In this document: one piece after another, positions 54,908 through 63,701 of the stretch
Position numbering within the stretch: position 1 is the first letter of the stretch
Layout of the letters: each line of letters begins with the position of its first letter
Assembly (NCBI RefSeq): GCF_009834785.1
Contig: NZ_WUYX01000019.1
Span: forward strand, 42,248 to 106,247
Direction of reading: 5' to 3'
DNA from: Natronorubrum halalkaliphilum
GTDB taxonomy: Archaea > Halobacteriota > Halobacteria > Halobacteriales > Natrialbaceae
Length of the DNA: 64,000 nt
The notes under the pieces: model-generated
What the model was told of the DNA's origin: nothing
Seen by the model: the letters and a program-made list of their open reading frames with translations, nothing else
The model's database searches: none
Made by a program: the position numbers and the translations under genes

Positions 54908-56263
54908 ATGAAACGGCGCTCCTATCTCACGACGTCGGCGATCGCTATGAGCGCGTTCGCGGGCTGTTTCAGCGACGATCCAGCACAGCGGAGTCAGGAC
55001 GAAGAGGGCGTCGGCGACGACACTGTTGACGAGGAGAGTGACGTCGCCGATGACGGCGAGGACGTCGAGGAAGACGATTCCGATGACGGTGACAGTGACG
55101 ATGACGGCGACGACGAAAGTGCGGACGAGGAGCCGGGACTACTCGGCACGTTCGACGACTTCGAGGACCTCGGACGGTGGGAGATACTTGCCGGCAGATT
55201 CGAAGCCGACGCCGAGCGCGCGTACGAGGGCACGCAGTCGGTCCGATTGCGCGCGTCCGCGTCAGAAGACCAGGTCAGAATCAGGCGGCCGCTCCCGGAA
55301 CCGATCGACGTTCGCGAGGTCGCCCCCGCGCTGGCGCTCGCGACCGACGACGCGGCGAACCCGGTGATCCAGCTCCAGGACGCCAGCGGAGATTTCTTCC
55401 AGTTCAAACAGCACGTCCGCGAGGGCCACCCGTTCGTCAGGCGGAACTTCGGCCACACGGCCGTCGGCGGCGACCCCGACCTGAGCGCGATCACCGAAAT
55501 TCAGGTGATAGACTGGAGCGGGGACCAGGAGCGCGAGTTCTGGATCGACGACCTCCACTTCGTCCCGCGGATCACCGAGGCTCGCGTACTGATCCAGTTT
55601 CAGGGCGGATTCGAGTCGGACTACACGCTCGCCTATCCGATCCTCGAAGAGTACGGCCTGTCCGCCTCGACGTTCCTCGCGACCGACCGGATCCGACCGG
55701 ACGCGTCGATGGCGGGCGATCGGTTAACCGAAGCGCAGGTCGCCGAACTCGTCGACGCCGGCTGGTCGCTCGGGACCGTCGGCGCTCGCCACCAGCATCT
55801 CCATCAGGTCGAACCCGAACGGCTCGAGTCGGACCTCCTCTCGCCGCTTTCGTGGTTCGCCGAGCGCGGCTACCACGACGCGCAGTACTTCGCGTTCCCC
55901 GGCGGCCGGTTCGACCAGCGGATGCTCGACATCGTCGGAGAGCACTACGACCTCGGCTTCGCGGGCCGCCACCGAGCCCAAGCGTACGCGACCAACCCGC
56001 TGACCGTCACGCGCATCTCCGGCGGCGTCGACCGGCGGAACCTCACCGCCGAGCAGATGATCGACGCGATCGACTGGACGGCTCGCTACGGCGGGCTCAC
56101 GACGATCACCTTCTACGAGATGGACGACGAGGACGCCGCGGCACTCGAGGAGACGGCCGCGCACCTCTCGGCGCTCGTCGCCGCGGGCGAGATCGAACTG
56201 ACCACGCCGGCGGAAATCGCGACCGAGTTCGTCTACCGGGGAGATGACGGAACGACTCGCTAG
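54908..56263 (+). CDS. Polysaccharide deacetylase-like lipoprotein, catalytic aspartates lost
   Basis: A 451-residue exported protein. The signal MKRRSYLTTSAIAMSAFAGC has a lipobox (Cys 20), followed by a 55-residue Asp/Glu/Ser tract, a beta-rich domain (about 80-215), and a NodB-like domain (about 225-445). In NodB motif 1, where active enzymes have FDDG, this reads IQFQGGFESDYTLAYPILEE; motif 2 keeps an HxxxH (GARHQHLHQ). AFPGGRFDQRMLDIV is motif 3. Probably a binding protein or a divergent hydrolase. Confidence 0.8.
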   Translation: MKRRSYLTTSAIAMSAFAGCFSDDPAQRSQDEEGVGDDTVDEESDVADDGEDVEEDDSDDGDSDDDGDDESADEEPGLLGTFDDFEDLGRWEILAGRFEADAERAYEGTQSVRLRASASEDQVRIRRPLPEPIDVREVAPALALATDDAANPVIQLQDASGDFFQFKQHVREGHPFVRRNFGHTAVGGDPDLSAITEIQVIDWSGDQEREFWIDDLHFVPRITEARVLIQFQGGFESDYTLAYPILEEYGLSASTFLATDRIRPDASMAGDRLTEAQVAELVDAGWSLGTVGARHQHLHQVEPERLESDLLSPLSWFAERGYHDAQYFAFPGGRFDQRMLDIVGEHYDLGFAGRHRAQAYATNPLTVTRISGGVDRRNLTAEQMIDAIDWTARYGGLTTITFYEMDDEDAAALEETAAHLSALVAAGEIELTTPAEIATEFVYRGDDGTTR

Positions 56264-56403
56264 CAGCGTAAGAATGCGGCTCGGAGAAAAGCCCTCGTCA
56301 CAAGGGGCTCGGAGGGGGTAACTCTTCGTCACTGCCGCGGCCCCTCGTAAGTCCCGAAGGGATTTCCCTCTGTCGCTTCCTCATACGGATTGCTGTAACT
56401 ATG

Positions 56404-56443
56404 TACCGCCGATCACCGACCCCGTCCCTGGTGATCGGCGGTA
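56404..56443. terminator. Strong 14-bp stem inverted repeat between convergent genes
   Basis: TACCGCCGATCACC (56404-56417) and GGTGATCGGCGGTA (56430-56443) are perfectly complementary with a 12-nt loop. It lies 20 bp after the eIF2B-like gene's stop on the minus strand and 140 bp after the deacetylase-like gene. The best hairpin in the window; a bidirectional terminator is likely, a transposon-derived element possible. Confidence 0.6.
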
Positions 56444-56463
56444 ATTGACCACAGTAAACCGTA

Positions 56464-57846
56464 TCAGCCGTCGCTCCACTCCTCGAGCGCCCGCAACTCT
56501 TCGACGACGTCCCCGACGGCGTCGGTCTCGAGTGCGCCGCGCTCGGTGACGACCTCGTCGACGCAGTCGGCGGGCGTCACGTCGAAGGTCGGGTTCGCGA
56601 CATCGAACAAGGCGTCGCCGTCGTACACCGCCGATCGGCCGCCGCACTCGAGGGGAACCTCCTCGCGGGTCGAGAGCTTGTCGGTGGCGGCGACGACCGA
56701 GACCGGAATCCCCTCGCGGGACCCGGCGAGGGCGAGCATCCGCGTCCCGGTCTTGTTCACGACGGCTCCGTCGGCGCGGATCGTGTCGGCCCCGACGAGC
56801 ACCCGGTCGACGTCCTCCCGCGAGAGGAGGTGCGCCGCGGCGGCATCGGTGTGGACCGTCACGGGACAGTCGACCTCGTCGGCCGCGGCCAGTTCCTCGG
56901 CGACGTCGATCCCTTCCCGGGCCGGTCGCGACTCGGCGACGAAGACGCGAGACGGCTCGCCCCCGCGGAGGGCCTCGAGGACGGTTCCCGATCGCGAGAG
57001 CGTCATCACGGTCCCGGCGGCGCGCTCGCTCGCCGTCGCCGCGGCGTCGTCGTCGGCCGCGAGCGCGCGGTCGACATTCGAGAGGGTCGACTCGAGGACC
57101 GCCGGCGCACCGGCGACCGAATCCTCGTCTTCGGCGGCGACGGCGTCGGCCATCGCCCGGTTGACCCGGTTCCGCAGGACCGCCATCGAGGGCCGGGCCT
57201 CGAGCAGTCGGTCAACGAGTCCGGTGAGTTCGTCCCACTCGCCCGCCGGATCGGGACCGAACTCCGCCCGTTCGGCGACGAGCAGCCCCGCCCGGTCGCG
57301 AAGGACCTCGAGTGCGCGGATCGACAGGAGCGCAGCCCCGTGTTCGTCGTCGGCCGCGATCGAACGGACCGTCGGCGCGACGCGTTCGTAGGCCGTCCAC
57401 AGTTCGGGCACCGTTTCCCGGTCGGCGTTGAACCGGGTCTCGAGGCCGTCGTCGGGGTCGAGATCCAACATCTCGGTCGGCGCGACCCACTCGAGGGCGT
57501 CGTGTTCCTCGCTCGGGTCGACCGCTCGCGAGTCCGTATCGAACAGGTACGGATGGACGACCCACTCGCGTCCGAGCGCCGGATCCTCGAACTCGACCGG
57601 ACGGCCGGCGCGGACGAACGAGACGCCGTCGCCGGGCTCGAGGCCGGTCTCCTCCCGAATCTCGACGCGGACCTGTTCGTCGGGATTGCCCTCCGCGAAG
57701 CCGGAGACGCCGCCCCACCGGCCCGCGTAGGTGCCGACGGCGTCGCTCCGGTGTAACAACAGTACGTCGCCGCGATGTCGGAGGAAGGCGGTGACGACGT
57801 GGCTCGTACGTTCGTCCCCGTCCTCGGTCCCCATCTGATCGGTCAT
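56464..57846 (-). CDS. Nudix hydrolase-eIF2B-like (ribose-1,5-bisphosphate isomerase type) fusion
   Basis: A 460-residue two-domain protein. N-terminal Nudix domain (about residues 10-150): GRWGGVSGFAEGNPDEQVRV and EIREETGLEPGDGV form the Nudix box, with the catalytic REETG. C-terminal eIF-2B alpha/beta/delta-like domain (about 160-455): VFVAESRPAREGIDVAEEL, VDRVLVGADTIRADGAVVNK and TGTRMLALAG. Archaeal members of this fold isomerise ribose-1,5-bisphosphate in nucleotide salvage. Start ATG 57846 (or 57834); the frame stays open much farther upstream but without coding character. Confidence 0.83.
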   Translation of the reverse strand: MTDQMGTEDGDERTSHVVTAFLRHRGDVLLLHRSDAVGTYAGRWGGVSGFAEGNPDEQVRVEIREETGLEPGDGVSFVRAGRPVEFEDPALGREWVVHPYLFDTDSRAVDPSEEHDALEWVAPTEMLDLDPDDGLETRFNADRETVPELWTAYERVAPTVRSIAADDEHGAALLSIRALEVLRDRAGLLVAERAEFGPDPAGEWDELTGLVDRLLEARPSMAVLRNRVNRAMADAVAAEDEDSVAGAPAVLESTLSNVDRALAADDDAAATASERAAGTVMTLSRSGTVLEALRGGEPSRVFVAESRPAREGIDVAEELAAADEVDCPVTVHTDAAAAHLLSREDVDRVLVGADTIRADGAVVNKTGTRMLALAGSREGIPVSVVAATDKLSTREEVPLECGGRSAVYDGDALFDVANPTFDVTPADCVDEVVTERGALETDAVGDVVEELRALEEWSDG

Positions 57847-57980
57847 ACCTGCTCGCACGACCGCGCGCAGGGAATCGCTTTCGGGACTGGATGCCGTAGC
57901 CAGGCACTCTCCCGTGTAGTGCTCGTTCGCTGACCGGACCAGTGCGTGAACTATACGTAGCTCGCGTTCTACGTGAGAGC

Positions 57981-58052
57981 ATGACACAGCGCGTAACCGT
58001 CTCGCTCGACGACGACTCGAGCGCGATTGTGAATCGTATGTACGATTCTTAA
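57981..58052 (+). pseudogene. Truncated ribbon-helix-helix (CopG-like) reading frame
   Basis: ATG 57981 opens MTQRVTVSLDDDSSAIVNRM and ends after 23 codons at TAA. The first 15 residues match the beta-strand start of haloarchaeal RHH antitoxin-like regulators, which normally continue for 40 or more residues. It ends inside an 18-bp palindrome. Likely a remnant; a functional micro-protein cannot be excluded. Confidence 0.45.
58031..58048. promoter_or_regulatory. 18-bp palindrome upstream of the Nramp-hyuAB locus
   Basis: GAATCGTA (58031-58038), TG, TACGATTC (58041-58048): perfect 8-bp arms, 51 bp before the Nramp-like ATG at 58099. Its shape and distance fit an operator, possibly for a metal-dependent repressor; not established. 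Confidence 0.5.
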
Positions 58053-58098
58053 CAACCCTTTTACTGCTCTCGGAGAGGGATGACTGTGGACACATATC

Positions 58099-59112
58099 AT
58101 GGGTGTACTCGACAGACTGAAGGCGATCGGACCGGGCGCGCTGGTTGCGGCGGCGTTCGTCGGTCCGTGAACGGTAACGACGGCGAGTGTGATCGGCGCG
58201 GAGTACGCGTACCTGCTCGTGTGGACGATCGCGTTCTCGATTCTGGCGACGATCACCGGCGTCAGCGAGAACATCTGGGGACCGCTCATCGGACTGGTCG
58301 CCGCCGCGTTGCTGTGGTCGGGCAGCTACAAACTGATCGAGCGGGTCTTCATCGGACTCGTCATTGTCATGGGTCTCGCGTTCGTGCTCAACGCGATCAT
58401 CGTTCGACCGGATATCACCGCCCTCGGCGGCGGCCTCGTGCCGACGGTTCCCGAGGGCTCGGCGTACCTGATCGCCGGCCTCGTCGGCACCACCGTCGTC
58501 GGCTACAACCTGTTCCTGCACGCGAGCACCGTCCAGGAGCGCTGGGACGGCGTAAGCGATCTCGCGGAGTGTCGAACCGACACGATCGCAATGGTCGTTA
58601 TCGGCGGGGTCATCACGACCTCGATCGTCGTGACGGCCGCCGCGGTGTTCCCCGACGGAACACAGATCGCCGACGTCGGCGCGATGGCCGACCAACTCGA
58701 TCCCGTCTTCGGCGGCTACGCGCTCACGTTCTTCGCGATCGGGCTCTTCGCGGCCGGCTTTACGAGCGCGATGAGTGCACCCCTCGCGGGAGCGTACGCG
58801 ACCGCGGGCGCACTCGGCTGGGAGCGCGACCTGCAATCGACCCGGTTCCGCGCGATCTGGATGACGATCCTCGGCGTCGGCATCGTCTTCTCCGCGCTCG
58901 ATTACAACCCCGTCGAGGTCATCGTCTTCGCGCAGGTCGCCAACGGGCTCCTCCTGCCGATCCTCGCGGTCTTCCTCATCTACGCGATGAACAACGACGA
59001 ACTGCTCGGCGAACACACGAACACGACCCTCCAGAACGTCCTCGGCGGCCTCGTCACGCTCGTCGTGATCGGTATCGGCCTGCAGACGCTCTACGACGTG
59101 CTGATTCTCTAA
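58099..59112 (+). pseudogene. Nramp-like metal transporter, broken by TGA and internal deletion
   Basis: ATG 58099 opens MGVLDRLKAIGPGALVAAAF and continues VGP, then TGA at 58168-58170, then TVTTASVIGAEYAYLLVWTI in the same frame. Relatives have Gly (GPGTVTT) at the stop position, so a GGA to TGA change is likely. After IAFSILAT the sequence jumps to ITGVSENIWGPLIGLVAAAL, skipping what corresponds to the end of TM2 and TM3 (about 65-75 residues by comparison with known Nramp proteins of about 410), with frame kept. A truncated product from GTG 58189 is possible. It ends 3 bp before hyuA. Confidence 0.75.
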
Positions 59113-59115
59113 GCG

Positions 59116-61278
59116 ATGGATGATTCAAACGCGAACGATAACTCAGACGTACCGATGACCGACAACGACCTGCACGCCGACGGCGGCCGCGCCTCGAGTT
59201 CGGCCACCCGAATCGGCGTCGACGTCGGCGGCACCTTCACCGACGTCGCGCTCACCGTCGACGACCGCCTCGTCACGGCGAAGGTACCGACCACCGACGA
59301 CCAGCACGTCGGCGTCCTCGAAGGGATCTCGAAGGCTTGCGACCGGGCCGGTATCGAGCCCGCGGCGATCGACGAGTTCGCCCACGCGATGACCGTCTCG
59401 GTCAACGCCCTCCTCGAGCGCGGCGGCGCGAAGACGGCGCTCGTCACGACCGAGGGGTTCCGGGACGTCCTCGAGATCGGCCGGCAGAACCGGCCGGAAC
59501 TGTACGACCTCGAGGCCGAGAAGCCGGATCCGCTGGTCCCTCGCCAGCGCCGATTCGAGGTCGACGAGCGGACGACACCCGAGGGCGTCGAGCGAGCGGT
59601 CGATCCCGACGAGGTCCGCGCCCTCGCAGCGGACCTCCGCGAATCCGAGGCCGAAGCGGTCGCGGTCTGTCTCCTGCACTCCTACGCCGATCCCGAAAAC
59701 GAACGGCTCGTCGCGGAGACGTTACGCGAGGAACTCGACGTTCCCGTTTCGGCTTCCCACGAGGTGCTCGCGGAGTTTCGCGAGTTCGAGCGGACGTCGA
59801 CGACCGCTGTCGACGCCTACGTTCGGCCGGCGATCGACAACTACGTCGGGCGACTGGTCGAGGAGAGCGAGGACGCCGGAATCCCGGCACCGCGGATCAT
59901 GCAGGCAAACGGCGGCATTACCGACCCCGAAACCGTTCGTGAACACGCCGTGACGACGACGCTGTCCGGCCCCGCCGCGGGCGTCGTCGGCGCCGCGGCG
60001 ACCGTCGACGACGCCGACGTCGAGGGGCTCGTCACCTTCGACATGGGCGGCACCTCGAGCGACGTGAGCCTCGTCCGCGACGGTCGAGCGGAGCGAACGA
60101 CCGACGCCGAGATCGACGGCCTGCCGATCCGGACGCCGATGGTCGACGTGAACACCGTCGGCGCGGGCGGCGGCTCGATCGCGTGGGTCGATTCCGGCGG
60201 CGCGCTCCGAGTCGGTCCGCGCTCGTCCGGCGCGGAGCCGGGTCCGGCCTGTTACGGACGCGGCGGGACCGAGCCGACGGTCACCGACGCCAACGTCGTG
60301 CTGGGCTACATCGGCTCCGAGACCGCGCTGGGCGGCGAGATGACCCTCGACGTCGAGACCGCACACGACGCTCTCGAGCGACTCGCCGACGAGGCGGGCC
60401 TCGAGAGCGCGCTCGAGGCCGCACGCGGCGTCTACCGCGTCGCGAACGCGACGATGACCCGGACCATCCGCTCGGTGACGGTCGAGCGGGGTCACGACCC
60501 CCGCGAGTTCGCTGTCGTCGCATTCGGCGGCGCGGGACCGATGCACGCCGCCGCGCTAGCCGACTCGCTCGAAGTGGATCGCGTCGTCGTCCCGCGGCCG
60601 GGCGGCGTCCTCTCCGCGTTCGGTCTGCTCGCGGCAGACGAGAGCTACGACGCGGTTCGGACGGTCGGTGTCGGACTCGATTGCGAGGCGCGTAGCGCCT
60701 CGGACGGTCGAACGGGGAGCGAAGCGACCCGTGAGACGGCCGATTCATCGGAACTCGAGGACGTCTACGACGACCTCGTCGAAAACGTACTCGCGGACGC
60801 CTCCGACCCCGACGCGGCGCGGGTCGAACGCGCCGCGGACTGTCGCTACGCTGGCCAGAGCTTCGAACTGACCGTTCCCGTCGACGAGACGTTCGACGCA
60901 GACGCGGTCGCGGAGCGCTTCCACGCCGCCCACGAGCGCGCCTACGGCTACGCGATGGACGAATCGCTCGAGGTCGTCAACCTGCGAGCGACGGCGACGA
61001 TTCCGGGAACGGAGCCGACCGTCCGCCACAAAGGGGCTGGCGACGCGCATCTCGGCTCCCGGAACGCACACTTCCCCGGTGCCGGCGTCGAGTCCCGAAA
61101 GACGACCGTCTACGACCGGGATCGACTCGCGTCCGGCGCAGCGATTTCCGGGCCGGCGATCCTCGAACAGGCCGAGAGTACGACCGTCGTCCCGCCGAAC
61201 TGGGGCGGCGAGATCCTCGAGGACGGCACGCTGGTGATGCGTCGAGCGGCGGACGAAACGGAGGTGAGCGAGCGATGA
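59116..61278 (+). CDS. hyuA: Hydantoinase/oxoprolinase family, subunit A
   Basis: ATP-dependent ring-opening amidohydrolase subunit, 720 residues. The actin-like ATP-binding motifs are intact: TRIGVDVGGTFTDVALTVDD near residue 32 and TFDMGGTSSDVSLVRDG near 310. AGGGSIAWVD, PGPACYGRGG and FGGAGPMHAAALADSL are family landmarks. The start at 59116 gives a hydrophilic 30-residue N-extension; an in-frame ATG at 59155 is an alternative. Overlaps hyuB by ATGA. Substrate (5-oxoproline, hydantoin or another lactam) cannot be read from sequence. Confidence 0.93.
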   Translation: MDDSNANDNSDVPMTDNDLHADGGRASSSATRIGVDVGGTFTDVALTVDDRLVTAKVPTTDDQHVGVLEGISKACDRAGIEPAAIDEFAHAMTVSVNALLERGGAKTALVTTEGFRDVLEIGRQNRPELYDLEAEKPDPLVPRQRRFEVDERTTPEGVERAVDPDEVRALAADLRESEAEAVAVCLLHSYADPENERLVAETLREELDVPVSASHEVLAEFREFERTSTTAVDAYVRPAIDNYVGRLVEESEDAGIPAPRIMQANGGITDPETVREHAVTTTLSGPAAGVVGAAATVDDADVEGLVTFDMGGTSSDVSLVRDGRAERTTDAEIDGLPIRTPMVDVNTVGAGGGSIAWVDSGGALRVGPRSSGAEPGPACYGRGGTEPTVTDANVVLGYIGSETALGGEMTLDVETAHDALERLADEAGLESALEAARGVYRVANATMTRTIRSVTVERGHDPREFAVVAFGGAGPMHAAALADSLEVDRVVVPRPGGVLSAFGLLAADESYDAVRTVGVGLDCEARSASDGRTGSEATRETADSSELEDVYDDLVENVLADASDPDAARVERAADCRYAGQSFELTVPVDETFDADAVAERFHAAHERAYGYAMDESLEVVNLRATATIPGTEPTVRHKGAGDAHLGSRNAHFPGAGVESRKTTVYDRDRLASGAAISGPAILEQAESTTVVPPNWGGEILEDGTLVMRRAADETEVSER

Positions 61279-62960
61279 CGACAAATTCGACAACCGACCC
61301 GACCGACGCCGACGGTATCGATCCGGTGACCCTCGAGGTCCTTCGTAACCAACTCGAGAGCGTCGCCGAGGAGATGGGACAGACCTTGATCCGCGGCGCG
61401 TACTCGCCGAACATCAAGGAACGACGGGACTGCTCGACGGCCCTCTTCGACGCCGAGGGACGGATGATCGCGCAGGCCGAACACATCCCGGTCCACCTCG
61501 GGGCGATGCCGGCAGCCGTCGACGCCGTCCGCGAGTACGACCCGAAGCCGGGCGACGTGTTCGTGCTCAACGACCCCTTCACTGGCGGGACGCACCTGCC
61601 GGACGTGACGATGGTATCAACTATTGCACCCAAAACGGAGGGGGCGCCGGAGAGCGACGGAACCGAAATCGTCGGCTACGCCGTCTCCCGCGCCCACCAC
61701 GCCGACGTAGGTGGGATGACCCCCGGCAGCATGCCCGCCGGGGCCCAGGAGATCTATCAGGAGGGGCTTCGACTGCCGCCGACTCGACTCGTCGAGGGCG
61801 GCGAACGCCGTGAGGACGTGCAGTCGCTCATCCTCGCGAACGTCCGCAACCCCACCGAGCGACGGGCCGACCTGCGGGCCCAACTCGCGGCGAACGAACG
61901 CGCCGAGGAACGGCTGAGCGCGCTCTTCGACGAGCACGGCCGCGAGACGGTGCTGTCGGGGTTCGACGCCGTGATCGATTACTCCCGCGAGCGGATCGCG
62001 GACGAGATCGCGGCCCTTCCCGACGGCACCTACGAGGCGAGTGACGTCCTCGAGGGCGACGGCGTCACCGACGAGGATATCGAGATCAGCGTCTCGGTGA
62101 CGGTCGACGGCGAAACGATCGGCGTCGATTTCTCGGGAACCGCGGGGCAACTCGAGGGGAACCTCAACGCTCCGATCGCGGTCGCAAAGAGTGCGGTCTA
62201 CTTCGTCGTTCGCTGTATTACGGACCCCGAGATCCCGCCGAACCACGGCTGCTACGAACCGGTGAGCGTCCACGCACCCGAGGGAACGTTGCTGAATCCC
62301 GACCCTCCTGCCGCCGTGGTCGGCGGCAACGTCGAGACCAGCCAGCGCGTGACCGACGTCGTCTTTACCGCACTCGCGGGGGCCGCACCCGAGCGCGTGC
62401 CCGCCCAGGGTCAGGGGACGATGAATAACCTCACCATCGGCGCGCGCGACGGCTCCTTTACCTACTACGAGACGATCGGCGGCGGCTTCGGCGCTCGAGC
62501 CGACCGCGACGGGATGGACGGCGTGCAGGTGGGCATGACGAACACGCTCAACACGCCGATCGAATCGCTCGAAACCGAGTACCCGCTGCGGGTCGGTCGC
62601 TACGCGCTCCGGGACGGCAGCGGCGGACGCGGGCGATTTCGGGGCGGGTTGGGCCTCGAGCGCACGGTGACCGTCGAACAGGACGCGACCGTCTCGCTGC
62701 TGACCGAGCGCCGCCGTCACGCGCCGAAGGGCGTCGCCGGCGGCGAGAACGGCGCGGTGGGCGAGAACCTGATCGACGGCGACGCGGTGCCCGCAAAGAC
62801 CACCGTCGACGTGGCGGCCGGGACGACGGTGACCGTTCGAACGCCCGGCGGCGGCGGCCACGGCGATTCCGATGAACGGGACGGAAAGGCCCTCGAGGCC
62901 GATCGGTCGGCCGGGAAGCGAACCGACTCAGACGTGGAGACGGGGGAGACTGACCGATGA
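61275..62960 (+). CDS. hyuB: Hydantoinase/oxoprolinase family, subunit B
   Basis: Catalytic partner of HyuA, 561 residues. Family motifs: VTLEVLRNQLESVAEEMGQT at the start, FVLNDPFTGGTHLPDVTMV, GYAVSRAHHADVGGMTPGSM, with the conserved His pair, then CYEPVSVHAPEGTLLNP and GGFGARADRDGMDGVQVGMT. The last 30 residues are hydrophilic. It overlaps hyuA at the start and the racemase-like gene at the end (ATGA), so all three were one operon. Intact, unlike its flanking neighbours. Confidence 0.93.
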   Translation: MTTNSTTDPTDADGIDPVTLEVLRNQLESVAEEMGQTLIRGAYSPNIKERRDCSTALFDAEGRMIAQAEHIPVHLGAMPAAVDAVREYDPKPGDVFVLNDPFTGGTHLPDVTMVSTIAPKTEGAPESDGTEIVGYAVSRAHHADVGGMTPGSMPAGAQEIYQEGLRLPPTRLVEGGERREDVQSLILANVRNPTERRADLRAQLAANERAEERLSALFDEHGRETVLSGFDAVIDYSRERIADEIAALPDGTYEASDVLEGDGVTDEDIEISVSVTVDGETIGVDFSGTAGQLEGNLNAPIAVAKSAVYFVVRCITDPEIPPNHGCYEPVSVHAPEGTLLNPDPPAAVVGGNVETSQRVTDVVFTALAGAAPERVPAQGQGTMNNLTIGARDGSFTYYETIGGGFGARADRDGMDGVQVGMTNTLNTPIESLETEYPLRVGRYALRDGSGGRGRFRGGLGLERTVTVEQDATVSLLTERRRHAPKGVAGGENGAVGENLIDGDAVPAKTTVDVAAGTTVTVRTPGGGGHGDSDERDGKALEADRSAGKRTDSDVETGETDR

Positions 62961-63701
62961 ACACCGGCGCCGACGCCGACGACGTCCGCGGCCGACTCGG
63001 GCTAATCGTCCCCTCCTCGAACACCACGGCCGAACCGGAGTTCCCGCCGGTGGCTTCCCGGCGAGATTACGGTCCACGGCGCGCGAATGGAACTCGAGTC
63101 TGTGACCGTCGACGCGCTGGACGCCATGAGCGACGACGCTGCGCGGGCGGCCGAACTGCTGGGTCACGCTGACGTCGACGTCGTCGCCTACGCCTGTACC
63201 ACCGGCAGCCTGCTCCACGGCCCTGGGTTCGACGCGGAACTCGAGGAGCGACTTCGAGAGGCGGCCGACGCGCCCGCCGTCGCGACGGCCCGCTCGGTGG
63301 TGCGCGCACTCGAGGCGCTCGAGGCCGAACAAATCGCCGTCGTCACGCCCTATACCGCCGACCTCGACGCAAAAGAGCGCGACTTTCTCGAAGCGTCGGG
63401 CTTCGAAGTCGCGTCGATCGACGGCTGGGGACTCGAGGCGAACACGGCGATCGGCGCGCTTGACGCCGACGACGCCCACCAGCAGGTGCTCGACGCCGCC
63501 GACAGGGACGACGACCTCGACGCCGTCTTCGTCTCCTGTACGAACTATCGGTCGCTGGCCGCCGTCGAAGATCTCGAGTCAGAACTGGGGCTCCCGGTGA
63601 TCACGAGCAACGGCGCGACGCTGTGGGACAGTTGTGGCGCCGTCGGACTCGAGGGCGATCTCGACGGTCCGGGGGCACTATTCGACCGCGGTCGGGCGTG
63701 A
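62957..63701 (+). pseudogene. Asp/Glu racemase / maleate isomerase-like gene with +1 frameshift
   Basis: Starts MNTGADADDVRGRLGLIVPS then SNTTAEPEF, the Asp/Glu-racemase N-terminus. At about 63043-63045 (a CCC run) the frame must shift: the continuation LPGEITVHGARMELESVTVD is in another frame and runs to 63701. Both catalytic cysteines, in AYACTTGSLLHG and VFVSCTNYRSL, lie in the second part. One extra C explains everything. Restart at ATG 63087 would give a 204-residue protein lacking the N-terminal strand. Could racemise the hydantoinase substrate. Confidence 0.78.

Noticed and set aside
58168..58170. TGA as a selenocysteine or recoded codon in the Nramp-like gene
   Set aside because: No SECIS-like structure was recognised, haloarchaea are not known to use selenocysteine, and the gene has a second lesion (internal deletion).
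56464..59016. A single 850-residue minus-strand reading frame
   Set aside because: Only the part up to the ATG at 57846 has family motifs; the rest is antisense to the Nramp-like sequence and has no coding character.
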